DNA of 61,138 nucleotides from Bacillota bacterium (GTDB lineage Bacteria > Bacillota > Clostridia > Caldicoprobacterales > Xylanivirgaceae). The stretch is from the NCBI GenBank assembly GCA_023621995.1, contig JAMOAB010000039.1:1-61138 (forward strand), written 5' to 3'. The translations under genes were made by a program, and so were the position numbers. The notes under the pieces are model-generated. The model was given only the letters and a program-made list of their open reading frames with translations, was not told the origin of the DNA and did not search any database. Of the stretch, positions 42,492 through 51,778 are shown one piece after another (positions within the stretch are counted from its first letter, which is position 1; each line of letters opens with the position of its first letter).

Positions 42492-43733
42492 CTATTCCAT
42501 ACGTATACTCTTTATAAATTCAAAATCTTCTACTCCACTGCTGAGACTAGATAGGAGGTTCTCCACATCTCCTTCTGTTATAGGAGGGGTTACAATGGCT
42601 ACTTCGTCCATGGCCCCAGGATCATCAATGGATATAAGCTTAGCACCTTCAAACACCTCTAAGGCTTTACTCCTAAGGCCATCTATATCCTTGGCCTTAA
42701 GCCTCATAAATAGCTTAGACTCATAGTCATCTATGGAAAGTACATTCATCACTGTGCCATTTCCATCGGGTTCCTTCTTTGTGCCATTTAGATGTTTAGC
42801 TGCGTCTATCACGTCACCTACAACTGCACTTGCAGTGGGTAGCTTTCCTGCTCCTTGTCCATAGAACATTACATCACCAATGGCATCTCCCTTTACCATT
42901 ATGGCATTGAACACATCTTCAACATCGGCAAGGGGACTGAAGTTACTTATGAGCATTGGACTGACCATGGCAAATATACCATTGTCATATTTTCTAGCCC
43001 GTGCTATGAGCTTTATTGAATATTCCATCTCCTCTGCATAGAGCATATCTATGTGACTTATGTCGTCTATGCCTTCTGTATATACGCCTGTATAAGGCAC
43101 ATGTCCCTCAAAGGCAATTGAAGAGAGTATTGCTATCTTTCTACCTGCGTCATATCCCTTTATGTCGGCAGTTGGATCTTGCTCTGCATAGCCCTTTTCT
43201 TTTGCCTCTTCTAGTGCCTCTTCAAAGCTAAGGCCAGCCCTCTTCATGCGGGTTAATATATAATTGGTAGTACCGTTTAATATTCCGTATATCTCTGATA
43301 TTTGATTTGCTGCAAGGCATTGCTTTAGCGGCCTTATTATGGGTATGCCTCCACCTACACTTGCCTCAAATAGATAGTTGACATTGTTTTCCCGGGCAAT
43401 TGCAAGGAGCTCTGCCCCATGCTGGGCAACTAATTCCTTGTTAGAAGTTATCACATGTTTGCCTGAGTTAAGGGCCCTCTTTGTAAATTCGTAGGCAGGA
43501 TTAATGCCTCCCATAGTCTCTACAATTATATCTATATCTCTATCTTCCAATAGGTCATCTGCATTCTTTGTGAAAATTTCCATATAGGGCACATCAAAAG
43601 TTTTAAGATCCAATATTCTCTTTACTACTAGTTCGTCTCCTGCCCTTTGGGCAATTGTGCCCCTATTTTTGTGTAAAATCTCTACAACGCCGGATCCAAC
43701 TGTGCCATGACCCATTACACCTATATAAATCAC
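42492..43733 (-). CDS. hom: Homoserine dehydrogenase
   Basis: 413 aa. Reduces aspartate semialdehyde to homoserine with NAD(P)H. Rossmann motif IGVMGHGTVGSGVVEIL, catalytic block GILNGTTNYILTRM and YAEQDPTADIKGYDAGRKIA. The C-terminus carries an ACT domain (LFMRLKAKDIDGLRSKALEV) for threonine feedback. GTG start at 43733. It is the second gene of the ACT-hom-thrB-lysC operon. Confidence 0.95.
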   Translation of the reverse strand: MIYIGVMGHGTVGSGVVEILHKNRGTIAQRAGDELVVKRILDLKTFDVPYMEIFTKNADDLLEDRDIDIIVETMGGINPAYEFTKRALNSGKHVITSNKELVAQHGAELLAIARENNVNYLFEASVGGGIPIIRPLKQCLAANQISEIYGILNGTTNYILTRMKRAGLSFEEALEEAKEKGYAEQDPTADIKGYDAGRKIAILSSIAFEGHVPYTGVYTEGIDDISHIDMLYAEEMEYSIKLIARARKYDNGIFAMVSPMLISNFSPLADVEDVFNAIMVKGDAIGDVMFYGQGAGKLPTASAVVGDVIDAAKHLNGTKKEPDGNGTVMNVLSIDDYESKLFMRLKAKDIDGLRSKALEVFEGAKLISIDDPGAMDEVAIVTPPITEGDVENLLSSLSSGVEDFEFIKSIRME

Positions 43734-43766
43734 TGTCTCTCCCCCTCTTTTATACTATTTACATAT

Positions 43767-44210
43767 CTACTCTTGTGCCAAGACTTCAATCTTTTGCACC
43801 CCTTCACTATCCCTTATTGCTTGAATGAGCGTTCCCTCGCCATCGCCCATATCGTTTGTATCGATGGATATGGTAACATATGCAATTCCATGTATTGGTA
43901 TATTCTGATTTATTGTAAGCACATTACCGTTTGCATTTGCTATCATATTGAGTATCCCAGATAATACGCCTGGTGCATCCTCCAATACCAGGGATATGGT
44001 TATTATCTTACCCCGTGTACCCTCTGTAAAGGGAAATACCCAATCCTTGTATTTATAAAAAGCACTCCGACTTATGCCAGCAAGTTTCACCGCATCATTT
44101 ACAGTTGCAGCCCTACCTGTCTTAAGTAGATGCTTTGCCTCTATTACGCCCTTGAACACATCAGGTAATACACACTCACCTACAATATAGAATATCTCTT
44201 TGTCACCCAT
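43767..44210 (-). CDS. ACT domain protein (PheB / UPF0735 type)
   Basis: 147 aa. Residues 1-65 include a helix-turn-helix-like stretch (AATVNDAVKLAGISRSAFYK), residues 70-147 an ACT domain (ITISLVLEDAPGVLSGILNM, then IAYVTISIDTNDMG). The layout matches the UPF0735/PheB family, which commonly precedes hom in Clostridia. It probably senses an amino acid and regulates the operon, but no target is proven. First gene, 33 bases ahead of hom. Confidence 0.88.
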   Translation of the reverse strand: MGDKEIFYIVGECVLPDVFKGVIEAKHLLKTGRAATVNDAVKLAGISRSAFYKYKDWVFPFTEGTRGKIITISLVLEDAPGVLSGILNMIANANGNVLTINQNIPIHGIAYVTISIDTNDMGDGEGTLIQAIRDSEGVQKIEVLAQE

Positions 44211-44367
44211 ATATATCTCCTCTGTCTTCCAGTCGTGGACATTTGTCTTTGCAATGCGTACATTTTATCACAAGTCATATTCTATTACAATGTTTAAAAT
44301 ACGTCAAATTTATATATAATTTGATATACATATGAACTATTCCTGCTATATCTCAATATTTCGCACA

Positions 44368-44410
44368 GAAACAAAAATATGCGATGAACCCCTACAGGAT
44401 CCACCGCATA
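44368..44410 (-). terminator. Terminator after the broken beta-galactosidase gene
   Basis: Minus strand ATATGCG, an inner imperfect stem, CGCATAT, then TTTTGTTT. It ends the sugar catabolic operon. The rest of the gap 44211-44429 is AT-rich and shows no gene. Confidence 0.6.
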
Positions 44411-44429
44411 TATAATTAATATCTATATA

Positions 44430-46078
44430 TTAGCTTAGTTCAGGTTCATCTTTAAACTCTACCTCTGGTCTCTCCATGCCATGGAGTTCAAATATAACTA
44501 TCTTATTTTCACCTCGTCTTAGTATAGGTGCTGGCACATATAGGGTCTTTGTAGGACCTATTTCCCAATATCTTCCTAGATTGAACCCATTTATGAAGCA
44601 CACACCCTTTGTCCAACCTGGTAGACTAAGGAAGGTATCGGCAGGTTCATCCACCTCAAACACTCCTGAATAAAAGGCTGGTCCTTCCTCCTCTATACCT
44701 TGTTTAAAATCAATATCATCTATATTGTCAAGTTCTATTGTATATATATCCCAATTATAGAGGTATTGATAATCAAACCTTATTCCCTTTGTAATTCCCT
44801 TTCTATCTGGCATCTCAGGTCCATAGTTTATCCTACCCATATTTTCTACCAATACATCGAGTGTTGCACCTTCCTTGGGAATGTCCATAGTCACCTTATG
44901 TTCCGTGTCATTTCTATATACAGTACCCAGATACTCGCCATCTTTAAATATGAGGGCCCTATCTCTGACTTCTTGCAATACAATAGGAGACTCTCCCCTA
45001 GGTCCAGTTATGTCTGTCCGGTAGAGTATAAAGCCATAGTTTTGATCCAGCTCTTCCATAGTAAGGGGCACTGGGCTTTTATGTCTCACCCCTACCACAT
45101 CTAAACAGTCAAATAAACTTATTGACTGGGTAAGTTCCACTTTCCCATATGCCTTTTTGGGAAGAGAAGGCGGTATCTCCATATGCTTGTAACTGTAGGT
45201 TCGTATCCATTTCCGTGATTGGCCCCGTTCATAAAGCCAAAGTTGGTACCACCATGAAACATATAGAAATTGACACCTGCGCCCATGCTGAGCATCTCAT
45301 CTAAGACCTGTGCCACATCATCTCCATCCCGTATTATATGTTCATCTCCCCAGTGGTCAAACCAACCATTCCAGTATTCCATGCATACCTTAGGCCCGCC
45401 TGGCTGATACTCCTCTAATTTAGAAAATGCCTCCTTGGGCCTGGAACCGAAGTTTACAGTCTTAAGTACACCAGGTAGGGTACCACCTTGAAGCATTACA
45501 TCAGTTGGACCATCTGAAGTAAATAAAAGTACATCTATTCCCCTGTCCTCCATACCTTTCTTTAGGTATTCTAGGTACTCTAAGTCATTTCCAAAACTTC
45601 CATATTCATTTTCTACCTGCATGGCTATTATAGGTCCTCCATTTGTAGAGAGATAGGGAACTAGCCTTGGAAGGAGCGCATCGAAAAATCTATCTACTGC
45701 CTCTATATATGGTTTGTATCCACATCTTATACGCATACCTGGATCCTTTAAGAGCCACGCTGGTAATCCCCCAAACTCCCACTCAGTACATATGTAGGGA
45801 CCTGGCCTTACTATCACATAGAGGCCTACTCTTTGTGCAGTCTCTATAAATCTGACTATATCGCATATCCCTTCAAAACAAAACTTTCCTGGCTTTGATT
45901 CATGCATATTCCAAGCCACATATGTCTCAACTGTGTTAAAACCACATGCTTTGAGCTTTAAGAGCCTGTCCTCCCAATATTCAGGTACTACCCTATAGTA
46001 GTGTATTGCTCCAGACAAGATTGTAAATGGCTCGCCGTCCATATAAAATTTATCACCTTTTATAGTAAGCTTACCCAT
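44430..46078 (-). pseudogene. GH35 beta-galactosidase, split by deletion and frameshift
   Basis: The 5' part (45119-46078) is a clean GH35 catalytic domain: LSGAIHYYRVVPEYWEDRL, FNTVETYVAWNMHE, PGPYICTEWEFGGLPAWL, acid/base in IAMQVENEYGSFG and nucleophile in KVCMEYWNGWFDHWG. After GYEPTVTS the frame goes wrong and stops. The 3' part (44430-45182) resumes in another frame at PSLPKKAYGKVELTQSISLF with the C-terminal jelly-roll domains. The missing link is the usual YDYDAPL...PKYYA stretch of some 30-50 residues, so this is a deletion, not a lone base error. ATG 46078 follows AAGGAGGG. Confidence 0.85.
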
Positions 46079-46098
46079 ATACATACCCTCCTTAAAAT

Positions 46099-47856
46099 CT
46101 AGATATATCTTTGAATCTCTTCCATTACCATCATCTTCATTCTATCATAATCCCTATGCTCTAGGCTATAGAGATCCTCTGCCTTTTTATGCCCATCGGT
46201 TATAAATTCTTTCATATCTTCAACAGCTATTAGCCCTTCCCATATCCTATCTATAACCTCTTGGGGACTGGGGTGTATGTCTTTGAGCATTTCTATTAGT
46301 TCAAAGTCTTCTATACCCCGCTTTAAATTCTTATACCTCAATGTGACAAGGGGTGTTCCATCCGGGGCAGGATATACAAAGTTGGTATCTCCTGCCTTCC
46401 AATTTGGATATCGAAAGGATATTCGCTCCCTAGGGTTTTCTGGCCATACTGTATAGTTCCACCTCAAAAACCCATCAAAATCCATGAAAGCTGTCAGTAT
46501 ACCAATGAGCCTAGATTCTATAAGGGGTGAGGATATGAATGTATTTGGTATGGGGGGCCAGCAACACACATACCAAAGGAGTCTTCCCTCTATGTCTTGC
46601 TTTAGCTCATTTAATAGATCCCACTCTGCACATACATGGGGAAGCACTGGCACAAAATCGGTTATCTCATCTTTAAACTCACGTATGAACTCTATGTGGT
46701 TTATGGCAGTCTTATATTTAAAAGAAGGAGCTACTTTTTTTATCCTACTTAACCTCTGCTTATATAGCTCTATATCTGCTGGCTCATCGGCAACTATGAG
46801 TACCTTGTCTATAAGATCTTTGTCTATGAAAAACTGCTCTAGTGCCTTTATATATTCATCTATATAAGCCCCCTTATCCATGTATCTATATGTACCATCC
46901 CTCTTATCTAGATATCTTATCCTAATTGCATCAGGATAGTCATCTGCCACCGCACCGTATCCATAGGCTTCATCTACCCATATATTGGTAAGACCAAATA
47001 CCTCTATCTCCCTATCTATGTTATATGAAAAACACAGATCTATATATCGTTCAACTACTGAAAAGTCATAGGAGAAACTGCCATCCTCCTCCCTGTATAC
47101 CCTAACCATACTGTATTCAAAGAGATCAGATAGATAGTTTGTAACCTTGAAGGATCTTTGCCCTGACCAAGGTATTTCAGACGCTATTATGGTAACTGCC
47201 TTCTGTCCAAGCTCTGATAGACTCTCTATATATCTTTCCATTACCCTAAAATGGGCATCACTCCAAAGCTCTACCTCATGTTTCCTTGCTATATTAGAAT
47301 TGTGCTGCCAAAGATCTAGGTGGAACTTTCTCCCATCTATGGATGGAAGTTTCACTCCAAAGACCTCTATTTGAAATGTGAGTGTGTCTATCTTCTCTTC
47401 AGGCTCAAACATGGTATGGGTATATATATCCACCCTACCCATATACTTACCTGGCTCCATATCATCTGGTACTTTAACCTCTATCCAGACAGGCTGGGTT
47501 ATATGTCCCTTAACTAGTTTACTCTCGTTGTTTAATAATATATCTGCCTTATATACCCTATCGTCATCTTCCACATAGTCTATAAGTTGCATGGATATGT
47601 TCTCATCAGGCAACCCGTCCAAATGTGCCTTAAGTCTCACATTAGGAAGGGAGCCTACAGGAGTAAATATAGGGTTTTGAGACACAGACACAGTAAAATC
47701 TTCATCTGCCCTAAGTAAGACCTGGAATGCCGCCCAGTCGTTTTGGCCTGTGATTAGATCCATATGTTTTCCCTCAAATATAGGTCCATCATCTGGCAAG
47801 TCAACACCCCACATACATTTATATGTCTCCTCTACTAAACCATATATTAAATTCAT
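46099..47856 (-). CDS. DUF4091 domain protein (putative glycoside hydrolase)
   Basis: 585 aa from ATG 47856 (GGGGGAG upstream). The N-terminal 170 residues are beta-rich (EPGKYMGRVDIYTH is the 'G.Y.G.+.+' linker). The rest resembles a TIM barrel with FHLDLWQHNSNIARKHEVEL, LIVADEP-like VLIVADEPADIELYK, and the DUF4091 end RWNYTVWPENPRERISFRYP with GDTNFVYPAPDGTPLVTLR. Domain is typical of sugar-cluster proteins of unknown activity. No signal peptide. It lies between the oxidoreductase and beta-galactosidase genes on one strand. Confidence 0.82.
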   Translation of the reverse strand: MNLIYGLVEETYKCMWGVDLPDDGPIFEGKHMDLITGQNDWAAFQVLLRADEDFTVSVSQNPIFTPVGSLPNVRLKAHLDGLPDENISMQLIDYVEDDDRVYKADILLNNESKLVKGHITQPVWIEVKVPDDMEPGKYMGRVDIYTHTMFEPEEKIDTLTFQIEVFGVKLPSIDGRKFHLDLWQHNSNIARKHEVELWSDAHFRVMERYIESLSELGQKAVTIIASEIPWSGQRSFKVTNYLSDLFEYSMVRVYREEDGSFSYDFSVVERYIDLCFSYNIDREIEVFGLTNIWVDEAYGYGAVADDYPDAIRIRYLDKRDGTYRYMDKGAYIDEYIKALEQFFIDKDLIDKVLIVADEPADIELYKQRLSRIKKVAPSFKYKTAINHIEFIREFKDEITDFVPVLPHVCAEWDLLNELKQDIEGRLLWYVCCWPPIPNTFISSPLIESRLIGILTAFMDFDGFLRWNYTVWPENPRERISFRYPNWKAGDTNFVYPAPDGTPLVTLRYKNLKRGIEDFELIEMLKDIHPSPQEVIDRIWEGLIAVEDMKEFITDGHKKAEDLYSLEHRDYDRMKMMVMEEIQRYI

Positions 47857-47880
47857 AGACATCTCCCCCTTTTACATAAT

Positions 47881-47913
47881 CATAGGGCGAATAAATACAT
47901 CATCCGCCCTATG
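47881..47913. repeat. Inverted repeat between oxidoreductase and DUF4091 genes
   Basis: CATAGGGCG (47881-47889) and CGCCCTATG (47905-47913) are perfect 9-bp arms around 15 bases. No U-run follows on the minus strand and the DUF4091 ribosome site is 8-12 bases on, so an RNA-processing or stability stem is more likely than termination. Confidence 0.6.
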
Positions 47914-47925
47914 GTGTTTCTTCTC

Positions 47926-48948
47926 TTAAAGCTCTATAAATTCTCCTTGTCTATCTGCCGATTCTTCCTCTGCTTTGGCTATCCTTATGGTCTCTTTAGT
48001 ACTATATGCATCTGCAACTTGGATTGGAGTATCGTCCATTATTGCCTTTGTAAAATATTTGATCTCCCTGTAATATCCTGAACCCTCTTCAAGCTCCGGC
48101 ACAAATGACTTCCCACCATGGGGATATACTGTAAGTTTTCCATCTTCATATATGAGTGTACCCTTTTCAAAGTTTACCCTGAACGTCATTGTGAATCCAA
48201 AGTCATCATTATTTATAGTCCAGTCATCTTGGGCATTTACCACCATGTTGTCATATATATAGTTTGTAGATACAGCATCATAGCCACTACCTGGGAACAC
48301 ATTTCTTCCCACAGTGGTAACTTTTTTAGGCGTTCCAAATAGCCAGTTTATCATATCCACATCGTGTACATGTTGGTCAAGGAGTACACCACCACTCTTT
48401 TCCTTGGTTAGTAACCAATTTTCATACGACCATTTAGGCGTGGTACCACCTCTGAAGAAGTAAGCACTTACCACATTCCCATACTCTTTACTGTCTACAC
48501 ATCTCTTTAAGTATTCATACTCGGGCCAAAACCTCAAGCACTGCCCTATCATGAGCTTTCTGTCGTTCTTCTCCGCTGCATCTATCATAGCCTGACACTC
48601 TTGAGGATTTAGGGCCATGGGTTTTTCACACAGTACATGTAAGCCCTTGTTAAGTGCCTTAACGGTTGCCTCTGCATGTAAATATGTGGGCAAAGCTATG
48701 TCCACATAGTCTAGATCTTCCTTCTCAAGCATCTCATCTATATCAGTGTAGAGGTTATACTTGGAAAAGTCATAATCTGCCATACCTACATTTAGATTAC
48801 CTGGCAAGAACTTGCCTTCAAATTTATCTTCATCAATATCACATATGGCAACTAACTCTACAGGATAGCCTTCTTTTTCCATCTGAATATATATATCTAG
48901 ATGTCCCCTTCCCATAAAACCTATGCCAATTAATCCCGCTTTTAACAT
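47926..48948 (-). CDS. Gfo/Idh/MocA family oxidoreductase
   Basis: 340 aa NAD(P)-dependent sugar or inositol dehydrogenase. Rossmann motif GLIGIGFMGRGHLDIY, the catalytic E-K-P of GLHVLCEKPMALNPQ and D-x-x-x-H of GGVLLDQHVHDVDMINWLFG are all present. No signal peptide, so it is cytosolic. The adjacent isomerase/epimerase gene (14 bases upstream) suggests that the pair processes one sugar or inositol. The substrate cannot be told. Confidence 0.93.
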   Translation of the reverse strand: MLKAGLIGIGFMGRGHLDIYIQMEKEGYPVELVAICDIDEDKFEGKFLPGNLNVGMADYDFSKYNLYTDIDEMLEKEDLDYVDIALPTYLHAEATVKALNKGLHVLCEKPMALNPQECQAMIDAAEKNDRKLMIGQCLRFWPEYEYLKRCVDSKEYGNVVSAYFFRGGTTPKWSYENWLLTKEKSGGVLLDQHVHDVDMINWLFGTPKKVTTVGRNVFPGSGYDAVSTNYIYDNMVVNAQDDWTINNDDFGFTMTFRVNFEKGTLIYEDGKLTVYPHGGKSFVPELEEGSGYYREIKYFTKAIMDDTPIQVADAYSTKETIRIAKAEEESADRQGEFIEL

Positions 48949-48962
48949 ATTAATGCCTCCCC

Positions 48963-49799
48963 CTATCTACCTAAAATTTTATCCATAGCAATTGATGTAG
49001 TATATACAGTCTGATCGGGATAATCCCTATATATGCCCATCTCGGCGATTAAGTAATCATCATAGCCAATCTTATTTAGCTCTTCCATTACTTTAGGATA
49101 GTTCACATCGCCAGACAGCAGATCTACAAAACCGTTTATATTACCAACACTTGCCCTAAAATCCTTCACATGTACCTTCTTTATTCGATTGCCTAGTATC
49201 TTTATCCAGTGCTCTGGATATCCTGAGTATATGACATTGCCAACATCAAAGTATACTCCTACCCTTTCGCTGTCTATCTTGTCCACAAAGTCCCTCATCT
49301 CCAAAGGGGATAGGAGAAATTTATTCCATACGTTTTCAAGCCCAATGTCGACCCCTATCTCCTCTGCGTATGCCTTGAGTTCAACAAACGCCCCCAATGA
49401 TAGGTCATAAGCAAGATCGTATTCCATCACTTCACTGCCTGGTATAAAGTCTGCTCCTACAAGGCCAGGAATTACTAATATGGTGTTGGCTCCTAAAATT
49501 GCTGCAGCCTCTAACTGCCTCTTTACTATCGACTTTGCCTTTTCACGGATCTCTTCATCAGAGCTAGTTATTGGATACTTCCAATAGAGACCACTTGCCA
49601 GGCTAGGAGTCTCGACTCCCTCACCTTCGGCTATACGTCTTATCTCCTTTATCTCATCATCAGTGCTATCTAAGGTTATTACGCCTTTTTCATCAAGTGC
49701 AAATTCAATCCCGTCATATCCTGCATCCTTTGCCATCTGTACATATTCCCGAGGAGAAAGCCCACCTCTAAACGACCAAATGTTTACACCTTTTTTCAC
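48963..49799 (-). CDS. Sugar phosphate isomerase/epimerase (AP-endonuclease 2 fold)
   Basis: 278 aa xylose-isomerase-like TIM barrel. The metal site shows Glu in GLENVWNKFLLSP, Asp/His in VGVYFDVGNVIYSGYPEHW, His in KKVHVKDF, and Glu in YDDYLIAEMGIYRD. Start GTG 49799 behind GAGAGGTGG. First gene of the minus-strand sugar operon, divergent from the AraC regulator. The intervening 295 bases hold both promoters and probably the operator; no palindrome stands out to me. Confidence 0.9.
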   Translation of the reverse strand: MKKGVNIWSFRGGLSPREYVQMAKDAGYDGIEFALDEKGVITLDSTDDEIKEIRRIAEGEGVETPSLASGLYWKYPITSSDEEIREKAKSIVKRQLEAAAILGANTILVIPGLVGADFIPGSEVMEYDLAYDLSLGAFVELKAYAEEIGVDIGLENVWNKFLLSPLEMRDFVDKIDSERVGVYFDVGNVIYSGYPEHWIKILGNRIKKVHVKDFRASVGNINGFVDLLSGDVNYPKVMEELNKIGYDDYLIAEMGIYRDYPDQTVYTTSIAMDKILGR

Positions 49800-50094
49800 A
49801 CCGATCCACCTCTCCCTTTTTTATTTCATAATTATTCAAGTTCCATAAAAAAGTATTAGCGGCAAACCTGAATAATTCCATAGACAGCTTAATTGATTTA
49901 CTTTTAATGAAAAGTTTGTATTTGCCTTTGAGCAAAAGTTTTGCTAAAATTAAAATGATAGCAGAAAATCTATTAACTCTTAACTCTATGCACTCCATCA
50001 TCTAACTATAGATTATATTGTTTGATACATACTTTCTATATAAAAGAAGTCATATTATTTATGATTTTGGACATGAAAGGTGGCAAAGGACAGT

Positions 50095-51006
50095 ATGGGC
50101 AGGGATTATAGAGGAGTCTATCCTTTTGTAGAATTGGAAGACACAATAGAGATTGAAGAGATAGTGAGCATACACTATTTTGAATATGCAAAGGACTTTG
50201 TCTTCAATGGTGAAAAACATAACTTTTGGGAATTTCTATACGTCGATAAAGGTCAGGCAGAAGTCATGGCCGACACTGAAGGATATAAGCTAGAAGAAGG
50301 CGACATAATTTTCCACAAGCCCAATGAGTTTCACAGTGTATGGGCAAATGGCAAGATAGCACCAAATCTCATAGTCATGTCCTTTGTATGTAATAGTCCT
50401 GCCATGGAATTCTTTGAAAACAAGATACTGAGAATCGAGACAAACGAAGAAAAGAATATATTGGCGAGAATAATAGAAGAGAGGCTTATTACTTTTGACA
50501 CCGCTCTATATGAACCCATATCGGAAAATCGAATAAAAGAAAATTCTCTAATAGGCTCACAACAACTCATACGGCTATATCTAGAGCTGTTTTTAATAAT
50601 CCTGATTCGAAATAATACATTCATAAAAAACGAAGAGAGAATATCCCTTATAACGCGACAACGAGTAGAAGACGACCTCTTGAACAGAATAATAGCATAT
50701 ATGAAGGAAAACATAGATAAAAACCTCATGATGGATGACTTTTGCTATGAGTTTGCCATAAGCCGCACCCAACTTAAGACCATATTCAAAGAAAAGTTAG
50801 ACACAAGTGTCATGCAATACTTTCGACAACTCAAGATGGAGAAGGCAAAGGATCTCATACGTGAAGAGAAATATAACTTCTCTGAGATAGCAGACATTTT
50901 AGGATTTAGCTCTGTCAATTATTTTTCCCAATCTTTCAAGAGGGTAGTAGGAATGAACCCATCACAATATGCAGCCTCTGTAAAAGGTAAAATAAACCTA
51001 CGATAG
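50095..51006 (+). CDS. AraC family transcriptional regulator
   Basis: About 303 aa. N-terminal cupin sensor (NFWEFLYVDKGQAEVMADTE with HKPNEFHSVWANG) and C-terminal double helix-turn-helix (MMDDFCYEFAISRTQLKTIF, YNFSEIADILGFSSVNYFSQ, FKRVVGMNPSQY). Such proteins activate a nearby sugar operon on ligand binding. It is divergent from the isomerase-oxidoreductase-DUF4091-GH35 operon. ATG 50095 follows AAAGGA; a GTG at 50080 is an alternative start. Confidence 0.93.
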   Translation: MGRDYRGVYPFVELEDTIEIEEIVSIHYFEYAKDFVFNGEKHNFWEFLYVDKGQAEVMADTEGYKLEEGDIIFHKPNEFHSVWANGKIAPNLIVMSFVCNSPAMEFFENKILRIETNEEKNILARIIEERLITFDTALYEPISENRIKENSLIGSQQLIRLYLELFLIILIRNNTFIKNEERISLITRQRVEDDLLNRIIAYMKENIDKNLMMDDFCYEFAISRTQLKTIFKEKLDTSVMQYFRQLKMEKAKDLIREEKYNFSEIADILGFSSVNYFSQSFKRVVGMNPSQYAASVKGKINLR

Positions 51007-51084
51007 GAGCAATACTTACATAAGTTTGTTTTATCTAATGGAAGGATCAAGCTCAATCTCTCATATACAATTGAGTATAGCAAC

Positions 51085-51120
51085 AAAAAACTTCACCGAA
51101 CTATTCGATGAAGTTTTTTA
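51085..51120. terminator. Two-way terminator between AraC and XRE genes
   Basis: AAAAAACTTCACCG, loop, CGATGAAGTTTTTT. It serves the plus-strand AraC gene and the minus-strand XRE gene (stop at 51122). Confidence 0.85.
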
Positions 51121-51121
51121 A

Positions 51122-51679
51122 TTACGTAGGAAACCATACTACAAGATATGCTTGCGACTCCCCATCTGATATATTTTCTATTATATGTTCTGCATCAGCA
51201 TTATACCTTGACGAATCACCTTCATTTAATATCTTGGAATTATTCCCCACTGTCACTTTGAGTTTACCTGAAAATACTGTCAAAAACTCCTGTGTCCCTG
51301 CAAAATGGGGCTCCGATTCATTTACCCCGCCCGGCTTAAATATCAGTTGATAAAGTTCCAGATTATCTGCCATATGTACTGGTGAATTTATCCTTATGAG
51401 GCATTTCCTATCTTGGGAGTATATTATGGGCATATCCTCCTTACGCATAATCTCTATGGCAGGCTCACCCCCCGTCTTAAGAAGCTGATTTATATTTACA
51501 TCAAGGGAGCGCGCTATCTTCCATACTGTAATAACTGTGGGATTGGTCTTTTCTTGTTCTACCTGAGATAGCATAGATTTAGAAACTCCTGACCTCTTCG
51601 ACAGCTCATCTATGGTCATATTCCTTTTCTTACGATAATAGAGTATGTTCTTGCCTACAGATGGTGGCTGCATGTCCAT
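51122..51679 (-). CDS. XRE-cupin transcriptional regulator
   Basis: 185 aa. Residues 8-65 are a Cro/CI-type helix-turn-helix (NMTIDELSKRSGVSKSMLSQ then VEQEKTNPTVITVWKIARSL). Residues 105-180 form a small cupin barrel (LIFKPGGVNESEPHFAG, GKLKVTVGNNSKILNEGD). The family includes PuuR-like regulators of amine or amino-acid metabolism. The inducer is not apparent. AAGGAG precedes the ATG. Confidence 0.92.
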   Translation of the reverse strand: MDMQPPSVGKNILYYRKKRNMTIDELSKRSGVSKSMLSQVEQEKTNPTVITVWKIARSLDVNINQLLKTGGEPAIEIMRKEDMPIIYSQDRKCLIRINSPVHMADNLELYQLIFKPGGVNESEPHFAGTQEFLTVFSGKLKVTVGNNSKILNEGDSSRYNADAEHIIENISDGESQAYLVVWFPT

Positions 51680-51778
51680 TTAGTTCACTCCTTGTTAAGG
51701 TTTTATAGTGTTTATATTATATATTATTGGGAGTCGTTTAGCAAAGAGTTTGGGTTGGTTACCATATGTAGCCTAAAG

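Noticed and set aside
41478-44429. A T-box or lysine riboswitch controlling the threonine operon
   Set aside because: No T-box sequence (TGGNACCGCG) or lysine aptamer core is visible in the short gaps before the ACT gene, hom, thrB or lysC.
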